Part shown: one piece after another, positions 11,576 to 22,054 of the stretch | How positions within the stretch are numbered: the first letter of the stretch is position 1 | Layout of the letters: each line of letters starts with the position of its first letter | From: Ariolimax columbianus | Taxonomy: Eukaryota; Mollusca; Gastropoda; Stylommatophora; Arionidae | Direction of reading: 5' to 3' | DNA: 64,000 nt | NCBI GenBank assembly: GCA_036924085.1 | Contig: JAVGWX010000009.1 | Location: 61,175,512 to 61,239,511, forward strand | Notes under the pieces: model-generated | Database searches by the model: none | Seen by the model: only the letters and a program-made list of their open reading frames with translations | Told to the model about the DNA's origin: nothing | Made by a program: the position numbers and the translations under genes

Positions 11576-11579
11576 TCTC

Positions 11580-11936
11580 TTAATCTGACCGAACCATCGA
11601 ATTTCTAGATTTTTCACTGGCGATAATGAATGTTCGTTGCTTCTTTTGGGGCATATGCCATTGGCAACCCTCCATCAGCAATTTCGGTTTTGAGCTGAAC
11701 TTCCGTCCTCTGTTGAGATTGAGTTCATTTTCGTATTCACTTCTCCGAGTGTTTCTTCGTTTGCCTCTCTTCATATTCCCCTGTGGATTCCATGACATGT
11801 CTGGTCACATTTGATAGTGATTTCCTTAGTGTCTGTCCTATCCAACCCCATTTGCTAAGTTTGATCTGTTGCTCCACTGCTTGTTGTTGGCTTCTTCTCC
11901 ATAGGCCTTCATTCCTCACCATGTTTTGTCAGCCTT
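11580..11936 (-). pseudogene. LINE ORF2 C-terminal remnant
   Basis: On the minus strand the order is NEGLWRRSQQQAVEQQIKLS, then WGWIGQTLRKS, then WNPQGNMKRGKRRNTRR across a frameshift near 11750. This is the standard post-RT tail of a widespread LINE group (LW-R...WRWIGHTLRK...WNPQGKRKRGRPRNTWRR). A related tail is at 41095-41640. The upstream RT is missing and the 43-bp array takes its place. Confidence 0.75.
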
Positions 11937-12325
11937 CTTCTCCATAGATCTTCATTCCTCACCATGTTTTGTCAGCCTTCTTCTCCATAGATCTTCATTC
12001 CTCACTATGTTTTGTCAGCCTTCTTCTCCATAGATCTTCATTCCTCACTATGTTTTGTCAGCCTTCTTCTCCATAGATCTTCATTCCTCACCATGTTTTG
12101 TCAGCCTTCTTCTCCATAGATCTTCATTCCTCACCATGTTTTGTCAGCCTTCTTCTCCATAGATCTTCATTCCTCACCATGTTTTGTCAGCCTTCTTCTC
12201 CATAGATCTTCATTCCTCACCATGTTTTGTCAGCCTTCTTCTCCATAGATCTTCATTCCTCACCATGTTTTGCCAGCCTTCTTCTCCAAAGGCCTTCATT
12301 CCTTCACCATGTTTTGCCAGTCTAT
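11897..12325. repeat. 43-bp minisatellite, about 9 copies
   Basis: Unit CTTCATTCCTCACCATGTTT plus TGTCAGCCTTCTTCTCCATAGAT, very homogeneous. Part of the unit equals the LINE sequence at its left edge (TTCTTCTCCATAGGCCTTCATTCCTCACCATG, antisense for MVRNEGLWRR), so the array seems to be a tandem amplification of that LINE segment. Confidence 0.93.
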
Positions 12326-12365
12326 ACACATTATCCTCTGCAGTCATTTATTGACATATGACTCA

Positions 12366-12597
12366 ATTTAAAAAAAAATTCCTTTGTCGTTCTCCAAGTA
12401 TCTGGTTGTCATTTCGCTTAAAGCAGAGCCTATGACCACCATGGCAGTGAAGATCGAGATAGCAGCAGTCAACGACTCATACCAGGCTGTTTGTGTCAAG
12501 ATCATCAAACCACAGCTGTCCGAGACTCGACTTCGTATCGCACAGGCTGCATCCCGGCAGTCTAGCTGGCAGAATATGTAGTATCGAAGGCACATCT
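12366..12597. other. Overlapping open frames of unknown nature
   Basis: Both strands are open over about 200 bp (65 codons +, 75 codons -). The minus frame has one hydrophobic segment (LTAAISIFTAMVVIGSAL) that could be a membrane helix, plus several Cys. A possible acceptor (CTGCCAG) precedes it. No homology recognised; chance is the more likely explanation. Confidence 0.2.
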
Positions 12598-12624
12598 AGT
12601 CCTAAATATGTGCCGGGATGAAAT

Positions 12625-12996
12625 CGAATATGTGTCTAGAAAAGAGAAAAATTCCAGGTGACTTAATACAGTTATATAAAGTAATTAACGTAGTGGATAA
12701 ATTAGACTATAACAAGTTTTTTTCTTCAAAATACAACCACCTACAAGAACGCGATGGCATAGGTACAAATTAACTAAAGAAAAGGTCCAGATTAGATATA
12801 ATGACATTTTTTTAAAGTCAGGGAGAGTTGAATGCTTGGAATTCATTGTCACCGTAGATAGTGGAGGCTGAGACAGTTAATGCATTTAAGAAATGATTGG
12901 ATGCGCTTAGCTTTTGGAGCCAAGAAATGTAAATGAAACTCGTTGTGTACATACTCTACAGAGTTTTCTAAAATAGTATAACGATGTTAAGTTAAG
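12625..12996 (+). pseudogene. CR1-like LINE 3' end
   Basis: Frameshifted translation resembles the terminal part of CR1/L2-type ORF2: DLIQ-YKVIN-VDKLDYNKFF, then RSRLDI, WNSLSP and VEAETVNAFKKWLDALSF. It is co-linear with the minus-strand copy at 50350-50722, including the 3' non-coding end GTTGTGTACATACTCTACAG and AACGATGTTAAGTT. Confidence 0.75.
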
Positions 12997-13002
12997 TTTA
13001 TG

Positions 13003-13062
13003 TCGGGCCTAAAGGCGTAAATATTGCAGTATTGCTATGAACTGAGACACAAAGTAACAAAA
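13003..13062 (+). mobile_element. SINE-A fragment
   Basis: GTCGGGCCTAAAGGCGTAAA and TATTGCAGTATTGCTATGAACTGAGACAC parallel the GTTGGACCGAAAGGTGCAAA...ATCGCAG...GACACAAC block of complete SINE-A copies. Confidence 0.5.
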
Positions 13063-13399
13063 CGACGAGGATATAGACGATGTTATTGAAGGGGTTGTAT
13101 ATAGCAATTATTTTTTACAGAAATGCAAATTAGGTTAAAGAGAGGTTTAATATGAGAACAGTTTTGCTGCGGTAGTTCATGTACCACTTTGTTGTGTGCG
13201 GTAAGGTTCATGCACACCCATCTGTCAAAGGGCACCAGGCTTACTCACAGTTAGGGAAGTCAAGGCAGCTAGTCACAAACACCTGACACAAAGAAGTTTC
13301 TAACACTTCATCTATGATAGCAATGTCTGCTAGGTGATCATCTTTTCATCTGGATGGTTATACAAGTTTCATTATCTCCATCACATTAATCATTAAGTG

Positions 13400-13900
13400 C
13401 CATTTATATATCTTCTTCTTCGTGTTTCTTCTTCATCTTCTTAATCTTCTTCTTTATCTTCTTATTCTCGTTAGTCTTCTTCATCTTCTTTTTCTTCTGC
13501 TTTTTCGTCTTTTTCTCCACTTCCTCCTTCTCTTCATCATTAACCTCTCCCTGCACCTTCTCCTTTTTCTTCCCTAGTTCTCATTTGCCTTCTTTTCATT
13601 CCTCGTCCTTCTTCTTTTCCTGTTCTTCTTCATTTTCTTCTTCTTCTTCTTCATTTTCTTCTTCTTCTTCTTCTTCTTCTTCTTCTTCATCATCCCCTCC
13701 TTCTCAGCATCATCTTCCTCCTTCTTTTCCTCTTCTTTGTCCTCATTCTCTACCTCATCATTTTTTTTTCTTTTTCTGAACCCTCTTCTCTTTCCTATTC
13801 GTCTTTTTACTCTACTTATTCTCATTCTCTTCCTTCTTCTCCTCCTTTTCCTTCTAATACTTTTCATCTCGCTCTTCCACTTCCTCCTCCATTTCACTCA
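13400..13900. repeat. 500-bp CTT/TCC-rich pyrimidine tract
   Basis: Nearly pure C/T on the + strand with (TTC)n cores at 13637-13690. The Lys/Arg/Glu-rich minus frame and Ser-rich plus frame over it are composition artefacts. Confidence 0.9.
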
Positions 13901-14185
13901 TTATCAAACATAGCTCCGCCATTGCAGACCTCCGCAAAGAAAACCAACATTAAAGCACATTGTGTGTGCAAGCTGTGCTGGTCTGTGTATACATTTGTTA
14001 TACATGATTAAGGTGCTAATCACATGCTTTACTCCCTTCTGACGCCTTTTACGCATGCATGGACTGACAGTTTCATATTCAGTTCTCTACAATAAAGAAT
14101 CAATCGATCCATAAATGAAAATATCTTCATATGTACATGATATTTACTGGTGAATAGTTATCACATTTTGTTATCACTCTTTCAG

Positions 14186-14293
14186 CCCGAAAATAACAAC
14201 AACAATGGACCAGCAGGCGTAGTGATATCACGCGTCACAACTGGAGGAGTCGGAGAAGTAAATGGAATCCGAGTCAGTGACCGCATCATCAAG
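14186..14293 (+). CDS. PDZ-domain exon (internal exon of a host gene)
   Basis: This is the only convincing host coding sequence. A pyrimidine-rich stretch ending TTATCACTCTTTCAG (to 14185) forms the acceptor and AAG|GTAGGA at 14294 the donor. The exon between is 108 bp, phase 0 at both ends, 36 codons. The peptide contains GPAGVVISRVTTGGVGEVNG and IRVSDRIIK. This fits the middle of a PDZ domain: the G-hydrophobic-hydrophobic-I-S-R-V strand, the G-G-x-A/G turn and the G-x-x-V-x-D-R-I-I-K strand that normally runs on into VNG. The carboxylate-binding loop and the C-terminal helix should be in neighbouring exons, which I could not find. PDZ domains bind C-terminal peptides in scaffold and signalling proteins; which protein this is cannot be told from 36 residues. 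A retained fragment of a dead gene is the alternative. Confidence 0.7.
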
Positions 14294-14305
14294 GTAGGAA
14301 TCAAT

Positions 14306-14712
14306 GTTCAATGTGTTCTTGTCTGGTGTGATACTTAGAACCCCTGAAACGAGAAGATCTATCTTAGTGTCATTCTTTGGATCCCTGCTTCGAGAGGATC
14401 TTTCCTGGTGGGAATCTTCGGATCTCTGCTTCGAGAGGATCTTTCCTGGTGTGATTCTTAGAATCCCTGATTCGAGAGGATCTTTCCTGGTGTAAATCTT
14501 TCTGGTGTGAATCTTCGGATTCCTGATTCGAGAGGATCTTTCCTGATGTGAATCTTAGAATCCCTGATTCGAGAGGATCTTTCCTGGTGTGAATCTTCCT
14601 GGTGTGAATCTTAGAACCCCTGATTCGATGGGATCTTTCCTGGTGTGAATCTAGGATCTTTGATTCGAGAGGATCTTTCCTGGTGTGAATCTCATGATCC
14701 CTGATTCCAGAG
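14306..14712. repeat. 41-bp minisatellite in the intron just after the PDZ exon
   Basis: About nine units of CTGGTGTGAATCTTAGAATC plus CCTGATTCGAGAGGATCTTTC, with truncated units (14485-14510, 14590-14612). It starts within about 15 bases of the splice donor. Confidence 0.9.
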
Positions 14713-16094
14713 AAAAGATAGGCAAATTTCTGCTTTTTAAAACATTCTTGGGTCCGCGGGGTGATTATAAGGGCGACAAATATAAGCCATTAGTTTATCT
14801 CTTTCGCGATAACGATAGATGACTCCATTCCTGATCTCGACACTCTGTTGTAAATAGGTACCTGGCTTACAGATAGAGACGACAATATCGAACAGAGCTG
14901 AAAACCACACCTCAGGAAAAAATGTGTGCAGTGCAAATACTTTTTGTAATACTTTAGGCAAGACGGCAGTATATGCTGTCGGTTAATTGAGCTTTTTCAG
15001 CGTCAGCGTCAGCAATCGCAACGCAGTGTGCAGTGTATTCTTTAATTTTATCCTGGATAGAAAAATGAAAGGTGGAAACCAATTTTCTAACCAGCGTCCT
15101 TATGACTAGAAAACCCATATGTAAGTCATTTTTGTCCGTTGTCTTTACCCTACCTGACATAAAGGGGTTGGTTCCACGGCTTTTTCAGGGTACTCTCTTA
15201 CATACTCAGAAATGAATTGGTTATTTAATTACAGTTAGGGATAGCAAGGTTGCGAGATGAGTCACCATCTTCTCATTTCAATACAGCCATCAGTCTAGTG
15301 TCTCGGTCGTTGTATTCTTCAGGTCTACCCAGCTGTAAATGTGTACCTCACTGTTCGTTAGGTAAGCCAAGGCAACGAGAAAGGCAACTGGTTCCCTTTT
15401 CTTCACAGAAGTGAAGAACTAACACAATACAGTCTTTAAAACGGTGTCTTTCTTCTTCTGCTCGTCATCAGACATCTACATCAATGGATTTAACAAAGAC
15501 ATGTCTGAAATTCCCATTTAAGAGGTGGCGGGAAGTATTGTGTTTCCTGTGTCTGCCCTTGCGCCACATTTTTTATCTTTAACAGACCTCTGGCTCTCCG
15601 TGCCGTATATATAAAATACAGATTTATTATCCTACCTACGTTACGAGGAAAAAGATAAGACTTCCCTCTCGCATTCACCTCTTCAACCCCTTATACTCAC
15701 ATGCTTTCGTTTTCCCGCATAAAATTCAAACATTTCTCTATAAACTAGCAAGGAATCTAACATAAATCTTCTAGCCTTCCTCCCGGAACATCGTTTCCGT
15801 TTTAGCCATTGCATCTTTGATTGGACACGCATTCTGCTTTCAGGGAAACTCCTGGTCTGCACAGAACGTCTGCTAGGACGTTGGCGCCCCAAACTCGAAC
15901 GAAGCAGTCATTTATATTTTCGTTTTTATCGGCGGTTGACGATCGGAACAATAAATTTTCTCTGGTCATAAAACAGCGTGACAAGATCCCGAAATTTCCA
16001 ATCTGCCAATATCTTAATGACAATCCAGACCTCTGCAGGAGATATGCAGTAACACTGGTGGAATTGTTCACTCCGAGCTCTAGTGAATCTTGAG
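14713..16094. other. No supported gene
   Basis: Presumed intron if the PDZ gene is real. Antiparallel open frames at 15802-16093 (about 90 codons each way) show no domain I recognise and no clear splice pair. Confidence 0.4.
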
Positions 16095-16492
16095 TAATCC
16101 AAATACTTCTAATTTGGTTAGATACTTTTGTGTTTTTTCTCTCTCTTGTAAATTGATTTACTCTTGGAAGAAATAAGATACTTCTCTGGATGTGGATGGG
16201 AATGCGCTTATTTAACTGTTATATATATATATATATATATAAATATATAATGTAACGGTGGATTTCATGGGTCGGATGGGGTTGCCAGTTCATTTCCTTG
16301 CTGTTTTTAGCTTTACCAACTTATACGTAAGGTATCTATTTACAGCTGAGTAGACTGAAGGAGCGGTCGCACTAGGAGCGAACCACGCCAGGATTGTGTT
16401 CTGTCCGTCCGTGATTTCGAACCCTGTCATGGTGTAGACCCAGTCCTAGGAAGCGGGCTCAATGTTGACTAGACTACACGCTCCACAATGTA

Positions 16493-16524
<32 letters not shown>

Positions 16525-16734
16525 AGTGTACATACATAAATGTATTTCACCTCAAAATGTTCATTAAAAAAATTTCATTTAGGATAATATAGTATTCAGG
16601 TGAAGAACGTTTATATTTTGCCCTCTTTATAGTTTGGATAAGCTATGTATTGAAATTTGCCTTGTCATTAGCCTTTAACTTACCATACCTATTGGATATA
16701 TTGTAACGTTAGCTACGTCCTTTATTCACATTTC
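16095..16734. other. No gene; dinucleotide runs
   Basis: Holds (TA)n at 16219-16250 and (TG)n at about 16491-16514. A tRNA B-box-like GGGTTCGAAATC on the minus strand near 16418-16430 hints at an eroded SINE head. Confidence 0.4.
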
Positions 16735-16806
16735 CGCCTCAACTGTTGAATGAACTCAGGACCACTCAGATGCGAAGTCAGCTCGCTAACTACTGCGCTA
16801 CGCATA
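16735..16806 (-). mobile_element. SINE-D head fragment
   Basis: TCAACTGTTGAATGAACTCAG, GACCACTCAGATGCGAAG and AACTACTGCGCTACGC match the tRNA-like head of the SINE-D copies at 18803 and 27464. Confidence 0.7.
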
Positions 16807-17399
16807 ATGTACAAAACATCCACAATATATCATCTAAAAAGCAATTAAGATTTAGTTATTCCTCACAGTGAGATCTTCTTTTGTTCATATACCAATCTCA
16901 TTAAATCATCTTTTAATAAGTTCGACGAAGTAACATGATACATTTAGCTCCATTTCCGTAGCTGAGCGAATCCCACTGGATTATAATTTCCCTGTCCGCC
17001 CGTAGGGGCGATGACTGGGAGCAAAAAACTTCTGACTTTTGAATGTTAATAGAAATTGTTAATTTGCTGCGGGCTTTGTTTTGTTGGTGTACAGTTGAAG
17101 GTCATTAAGGATGACTTCATCATGGGGTCCAACATAGCCGTTGCAAATGCTTAGTCTAAGCATGACTTGTGTGTGTAATGGTGGTGCAGAATTGACTGTT
17201 GGTAGGGATGACTTCAGAATAGAAAAAAATGGAATCCGAAATAGTCGTGGTCCAAAACAGTCGTAAGTAATGAATCGTGGGAGGAATGGTGGTACAGAGT
17301 TGACTGTTGGTAGGGACGACTTCAGAATAGTAGGTATTCAACAACATGCGACACATACTGATATTCAAACAGATAAACCATAAAATGAACATGAGAATT
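16807..17399. other. No gene; imperfect duplication
   Basis: Two similar stretches, 17168-17216 and 17285-17331, share GACTGTTGGTAGGGA-GACTT and CAGAATAG. Nothing else recognised. Confidence 0.5.
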
Positions 17400-17880
17400 C
17401 CGAGATACTATGTACAATCGTCACTATGTTATGGCGCAGAAAAGTGGACACTGAAAAACACATTTTGAAAAGAGTATTGAAGCTTTTGTAATGCGGGTAT
17501 ATAGAAGATTGGGTCATTTCTTAGAAAGAAAAAAAAACCATATGTGGATGTACTGAAAATGTTGAGGGCAAAAGAAAATTAATAACCGAAATCAGGATTA
17601 GACAGTTAAGATATTTTGGCCATATATCATGATATACCTCCTTGTTGAAGTTCATAATAGAGGGTAGTGTGGAAGACAGTCATTCAAGAGGCAGACAACG
17701 TTATAACTGGGTGGATTACATCAAGTGATGAGCCAGAAGAAACATGTCAGATTGTACAGTAACGCCAAGAGATAGCGTACATTGGAGATACATTGCAACC
17801 GACCGTCAATGGGGAGATGACACTTCAACTGAACTGAACATCATCAAAGCCATCATCATCATCTTCTTCTTCTTCTCCTT
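17400..17880 (+). pseudogene. LINE ORF2 C-terminal remnant, ATC-repeat end
   Basis: Across several frameshifts the + strand reads SCYGAEKWTL, FVMRVYRRLGH, ITEIRIRQLRYFGHIS, RGRQRYNWVDYIK and DRQWGDDTSTELN. This is the palm-to-C-terminal order of RTE-like LINEs (YG-E-WTL, RRLG, I-RQLRYFGH, GRQR-RW-D-IK). It ends in CATCATCAT then CTT-rich sequence. Confidence 0.7.
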
Positions 17881-18054
17881 CTTCTTTGATCTTCTTAATT
17901 TTGTTCTCCTGCTTCCTTTTATTCCCAACTTCTTCATCTTCTGCTTTCTTTTATCTCGCTTTCTTCACCTTCTTCTTCGTTATTTAATTCCGTCTTCTTC
18001 ACACTCTCTTCATCCCGCCCCGTTTCCCACCACCCTAAAGCTAGTACGCCATTC

Positions 18055-18180
18055 TTCTAGGAGCGACTGGCCGAGCGGTTTGCAAGTCATTCTCCTGGCA
18101 ACGAGGACTTTGCGTTCAAAACCTGCCTCAAATACTGTATACTTTTTTTTCTATACGAAGTAAAATCAAAACCTTTGCCG
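18055..18180 (+). mobile_element. SINE-F, tRNA-derived
   Basis: The head GAGCGACTGGCCGAGCGGTT is a good A-box region (Leu/Ser-tRNA-like) and GCGTTCAAAACC about 45 bases later is a B box. There is no acceptor-stem pairing, so it is a SINE and not a tRNA gene. It follows a TTC-rich tract. Confidence 0.5.
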
Positions 18181-18282
18181 GCTTAGCTCGCGGTGACTGC
18201 AAAGACAAGTGGTCGTTATCCATCAGCCTACTAATCCTATTGGCAGACCTCAGCAACAGGAATAAACACCGCAATAATAACT

Positions 18283-18540
18283 TCTACTGAGTGTCGTGGT
18301 AGCGCGGTGGTTTCCAAGCCCAGCGATTAGGGTTTAATCCCCAGTTGGCGCGGGATTTTTATTTCCAGATCGCAAACCGGAACCTTGCTTCAGAAATTAG
18401 GTAAAAGAGCAATCTAGAAAATACTGGCGGAAGTTGTGATACTGACCACATCACCTATTATGAGCCGTGGGTCACCAAATAATATGGGCCTAACACCATA
18501 TTTCCCATACGCCATATGGCGTACATCAGTAATGTTTCTA
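18283..18540 (+). mobile_element. SINE-E copy 1, tRNA-derived
   Basis: A-box region GTCGTGGTAGCGCGGTGG and B box GGGTTTAATCCCC. The 3' half (AATAATATGGGCCTAACACC, ATATTTCCCATACGCC) is shared with the minus-strand copy at 43447-43702. Confidence 0.7.
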
Positions 18541-18574
18541 TGTGTTCAATAATCAGATGAAGGGTCGCCGAAGA

Positions 18575-18777
18575 TGCAGTACTGAATGAGCTGACTCCGG
18601 TTATCGGCTCATAGCTGGCTGCTTGAATTAGGAGCAGCGAGCTACAAGATCATTGTCCAGAGAATGAGGATCGTAAAGTGACGGCACACCTTGTCCCCAA
18701 AAGGCCGTGCTGAAACCGGATGTGTTGGGTCACGAAGCCCAGATATCGCACCTTCACTGTTAGCTGACCATCGCAAG
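18575..18777 (+). mobile_element. SINE-A, truncated diverged copy
   Basis: GAATGAGCTG, CTCATAGCTGGCTGCTTGA, CAGAGAATGAGGATCG and GAAACCGGATGTGTTGGGTC then CCCAGATATCGCACC follow the SINE-A order with an internal deletion. Confidence 0.6.
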
Positions 18778-18802
18778 GGATGATCAAATGGTTATTTTGG
18801 CT

Positions 18803-19085
18803 TGAAGTAAAAAAACAAGTAAAGTAACCCATTACTGCCGTAGGGGTGTGATATGTCAGCAATCTCACATTTCAAAGATTCGGCTATATGAGGGCGGTAA
18901 CCAGCTCCTCTTCCTCTCCGCTTTTACTTCCCGGACTGAACTGGAACCAATTTAAGGCTGGGTCGACTCGGGAGCCGTTGCGGTCTGAAAAAAACACATT
19001 TCTGCCTGAACTGGGGAACCCAGGACCACTCAAATGCGAAGCCAGCTCGTTTACCACTGCTCTGCGCGGGTCCCTTGATGTAACT
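18803..19085 (-). mobile_element. SINE-D copy 1, tRNA-derived
   Basis: Co-linear with 27464-27725. On the minus strand the head has an A-box-like segment followed by the B box TGGGTTCCCC, then a body with CCGCAACGGCTCCC and a TTACTTTAC end. Confidence 0.75.
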
Positions 19086-19393
19086 TAATTTTATAAACTA
19101 GCTGTGGCCTCCCGAATGGGCCGCCGGGGTAGTTGTGTATGACAAGGACAATAATAGCACCACTGCCTGACAGAGAGCATTTAGTAAGAGGCGACTAATT
19201 GTGTGACATGGCATAACATCGGCCATGTTTAGGTGGTTTGTTAGGATCAGCGTAGTCTAACCAGTTGCGGGTCTACTTTGCTCTAGTGTTTTCATTTAAA
19301 ATGGACTTGCACATCGGTTACTCGCCTTTGCGACCGTACGTAGCGGAGTAATAATCTGCTCGAGTCTAGCCAGCTAGGCAGGAACTCCTTCTT
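19086..19393. other. No recognisable feature
   Basis: GC-richer DNA between SINE-D and the 110-bp direct repeat. No similarity recognised. Confidence 0.4.
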
Positions 19394-19503
19394 CCCGCTT
19401 GAGTCATGATCACCAAGTGTCATTCTACTGGTGTCATCGGGCATGTTGTTGTTTGCGAATGCCCACAGTGAGTAGGTTACTCTTTTGTGCGCCGTGAAAA
19501 GTG
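19394..19503 (-). mobile_element. SINE-B 3' part; left 110-bp direct repeat
   Basis: Differs from 21556-21665 at about 8 of 110 positions. It contains the SINE-B tail (GTTGTTGTTTGCGAATGCCC, antisense) plus about 50 bp of shared flanking DNA. It is cut off by the 5' end of LINE copy B. Confidence 0.8.
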
Positions 19504-21330
19504 GATTTAGAGAAGGCATTTGACAAGGTGTGGAAAGAGGCACTTAAAGTCAAGCTACGAAGAAGTGAAGTTTGTGGGAAAATGTACAGATGGATCAGCC
19601 ACTACCTCAAAAACAGAACAGCCAGAGTTCAAGTACAAGGGCAGATGAGCGAAAAGGTGACACTTGAGCAGGTAGTACCCAAAGAGGAAGTACTGTCACC
19701 CACACTTTTCCTGGTGTATATAAACAACATCACAGAAAATATACCAAGAAGAATCCATAGCTCCATGTTTGCAGACAAACTGGCTAAGTGGACCTCTGAA
19801 AAAAATCTCACCATAGCAAGAAATCGGAAGCAGCAGGCCCTAACATCGCTGGAGGAGTGGGTGAAGTCATGGCTGGTCAAAATAAATGAGGAAAAAACAA
19901 CATGTACGATATTCTCGCTTTCAAACAAACTAGATAACACCAAAATAAATCTTAACGGCAAATATCTGCGGCCAAACGATAACCCAAACTACCTGGGAGT
20001 CACATTTGATCGGCGCATGACATGGAAAAGTCAGATCGAGAGAAACCGAATGAGAGTCAGACAGAGAATGGCAATCATGAGGAAACTTGCTGGGGAGCAG
20101 ACAAAAGTATACTAAAGAAACTTTACACTGGAAGAGTGAGACCAGTTTTCGAGTATGGCATTGCGGCATGGACAGCAGCAGCAACGGCGAACTTTGACAA
20201 CATTAGCAAACTTCAAAACCACGCCATGAGAGTTATAACAGGAGGCATGAAGTCAACGCCAATTGTAGAACTTGAAAAGATTACAAATCTGCAATCCATG
20301 ACCGACAGAAGAGACGGAAAAGCCCAGCAGCAAGCAGAGAAACTCAGAAGACTGACAGACCACCCAATGCACCAAAGACTAAATAGATTCGGAAATGGGA
20401 AACTAAAGCGGAGAAACTTTGCAGAAATAGCCAAAGCAAAGATGAACGAAGACCCTATAAACACATTAACAACACCAAAGCCCATCCCTACTGTACGCAA
20501 ACCTACCTAGAAGCAGCATATTTCCGGTGGTGGCAGAAAATATACCAGGTATTGGAAACAAGAACAGCCATACTGAAAAAGAAAGAAGAGACATAATCCT
20601 GAGGTACATAACGAAAAACTACTCAAGCATGGACTGGACCCAGGCATACACCGACGGTTCTGTAACAAACACAACCCAAAATGGAGGGGCAGGGGTGTTG
20701 CTGAGCCTACCAAATGGTAGAAAAATAACACTGTCAGTGGCAACTGGAAAATACTCATGCAATTTCAGAGCGGAGGCAGAGGCACTGAGGGCTGCAGCAG
20801 AAGCAATGCTGACAGGCAAAATAAATGAAAGCCAGATAGTCCTGTTTGCAGATGCCCTGGCCGTAGTCACAGCACTAAAAAGCCAGAAAAATACTGAACT
20901 TAATGATTTAAGAGCAGAACTCTGTCAACTATGCCAGTAGACCGCACTAAAAAGAGTAGTGGTACAGTGGGTTCCATCCCATTGTAACATCCACGGCAAC
21001 GAAGAGGCAGACAGATTGGCAAAAGAAGGTGCAAGACTACCACAACCAGACTCTAGTGTGACCTACAAAGAGTCCAAAAGGCTTATTAGAGCCAGATACA
21101 TGGCCAAATGGGAAACAGAACATACTGGCTACACAAAAAATGATTCCTATTACCAATTGAACAGAAGAGAGCAGATCGTGGTCTTCAGACTTCGCACTGG
21201 CCACAACAGACTGAGGTACCACCTATTCAATAAACTGAAGATAGGTGGCACTGACGAATGCAGTTGTGGTATCGGAAAAACGACCGCTGAACATCTGCCA
21301 CGTACGACGAAGAAGAAGAAAGAAGAAATG
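19504..21330 (+). pseudogene. RNase H LINE copy B, 5'-truncated
   Basis: Starts inside the RT domain at LEKAFDKVW (motif A Asp present). It continues through VVPKEEVLSPTLFLVYINN (motif B, altered from VPQGG) and MFADKLAKW (motif C FADD changed to FADK, so RT is dead). RNase H follows with YTDGS, FRAEAEALRAAA, FADALAVV and a SHCNIHGNEEADRL segment. It is broken by a frameshift near 20100 and stops at about 20508 and 20938. The C-terminal zinc motif is cut after TTAEHL, and an internal deletion joins it to a GACGAAGAAGAAGAAAGAAG tail. It is close in sequence to copies A and C. Confidence 0.9.
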
Positions 21331-21555
21331 CATGCTAAATCCCCATGTACTGAGATTGGGGCAGAGAACACAGTGTAACGCAACCGACCCCATTAAAACA
21401 GTCGCTTTGATGTCCTAGAGAACAAAACAGAAGAATGATATTCCATAGTAAATAGAAATATGTGTATTGATAGAAAACTATGACAAGCAGTGTTGGTCTA
21501 CACGACGAGCTGTTCTGTAAGGCTACTTAACGTCTTGGTTTGGCACTCGAACTAT

Positions 21556-21895
21556 CCCGCTTGAGTCGTGATCACCAAGTGTCATTCTGCTGTTGTCATC
21601 TAGCATGTTGTTGTTTGCGAATGCCCACAGTGAGTAGGTTACTGTTTTGTGCGCTGTGAAAAGTACGTTGTGGCGGGTTACAGTAGTTTTTTTCTCATCC
21701 CGAACGTGCTGATCAAGGTGGACAGTGGTACTCCTGGCGGCTGTGATATGCTTGGCTTCATCTACGTGTACTCACTACTACGGGGATCACGTCGATTCCT
21801 CATCTCATTAGCCAGGCTGCCATGAAAACATCCCATTTCCAAGGAGGGCTAATAGGAAGCCAAGGTGAGGGTCTTGGCCAGTATATTTTGCCAGA
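21556..21895 (-). mobile_element. SINE-B copy 2; includes right 110-bp direct repeat
   Basis: Antisense match to the complete copy at 8466-8768 from the CAA-type tail to the GGCAAAATAT head. Its first 110 bp repeat 19394-19503. Confidence 0.8.
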
Positions 21896-22054
21896 CCAGA
21901 AATTAGTCATCCTGCCCCATCCAGCCTGCGAACAACATGGCTTAATTACATCAAGACTAATTTACTGCCTTGCATTGCGTTATCTGTTGAAGTTTTTCTA
22001 TGCTCAATGTGACATTCTTGTAACTGTTCTTATAGCCATTTTGTAGCATATTTC

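Noticed and set aside
13574..13897. Lys/Arg/Glu-rich open frame resembling a nuclear protein
   Set aside because: It is the antisense of a pyrimidine tract; every codon bias follows from the C/T composition.
15802..16093. Antiparallel open frames of about 90 codons
   Set aside because: No recognisable domain, no codon or splice support, and both strands equally open.
18055..18130. tRNA-Leu/Ser gene
   Set aside because: The A and B boxes are present but the 3' part lacks acceptor pairing and runs into an A/T-rich body. Treated as a SINE.
19504..21330. Retroviral or LTR-retrotransposon pol gene
   Set aside because: RT plus RNase H is present, but there are no LTRs, protease or integrase. The APE endonuclease in copy C, the GAA tails and 5' truncation identify a non-LTR element.
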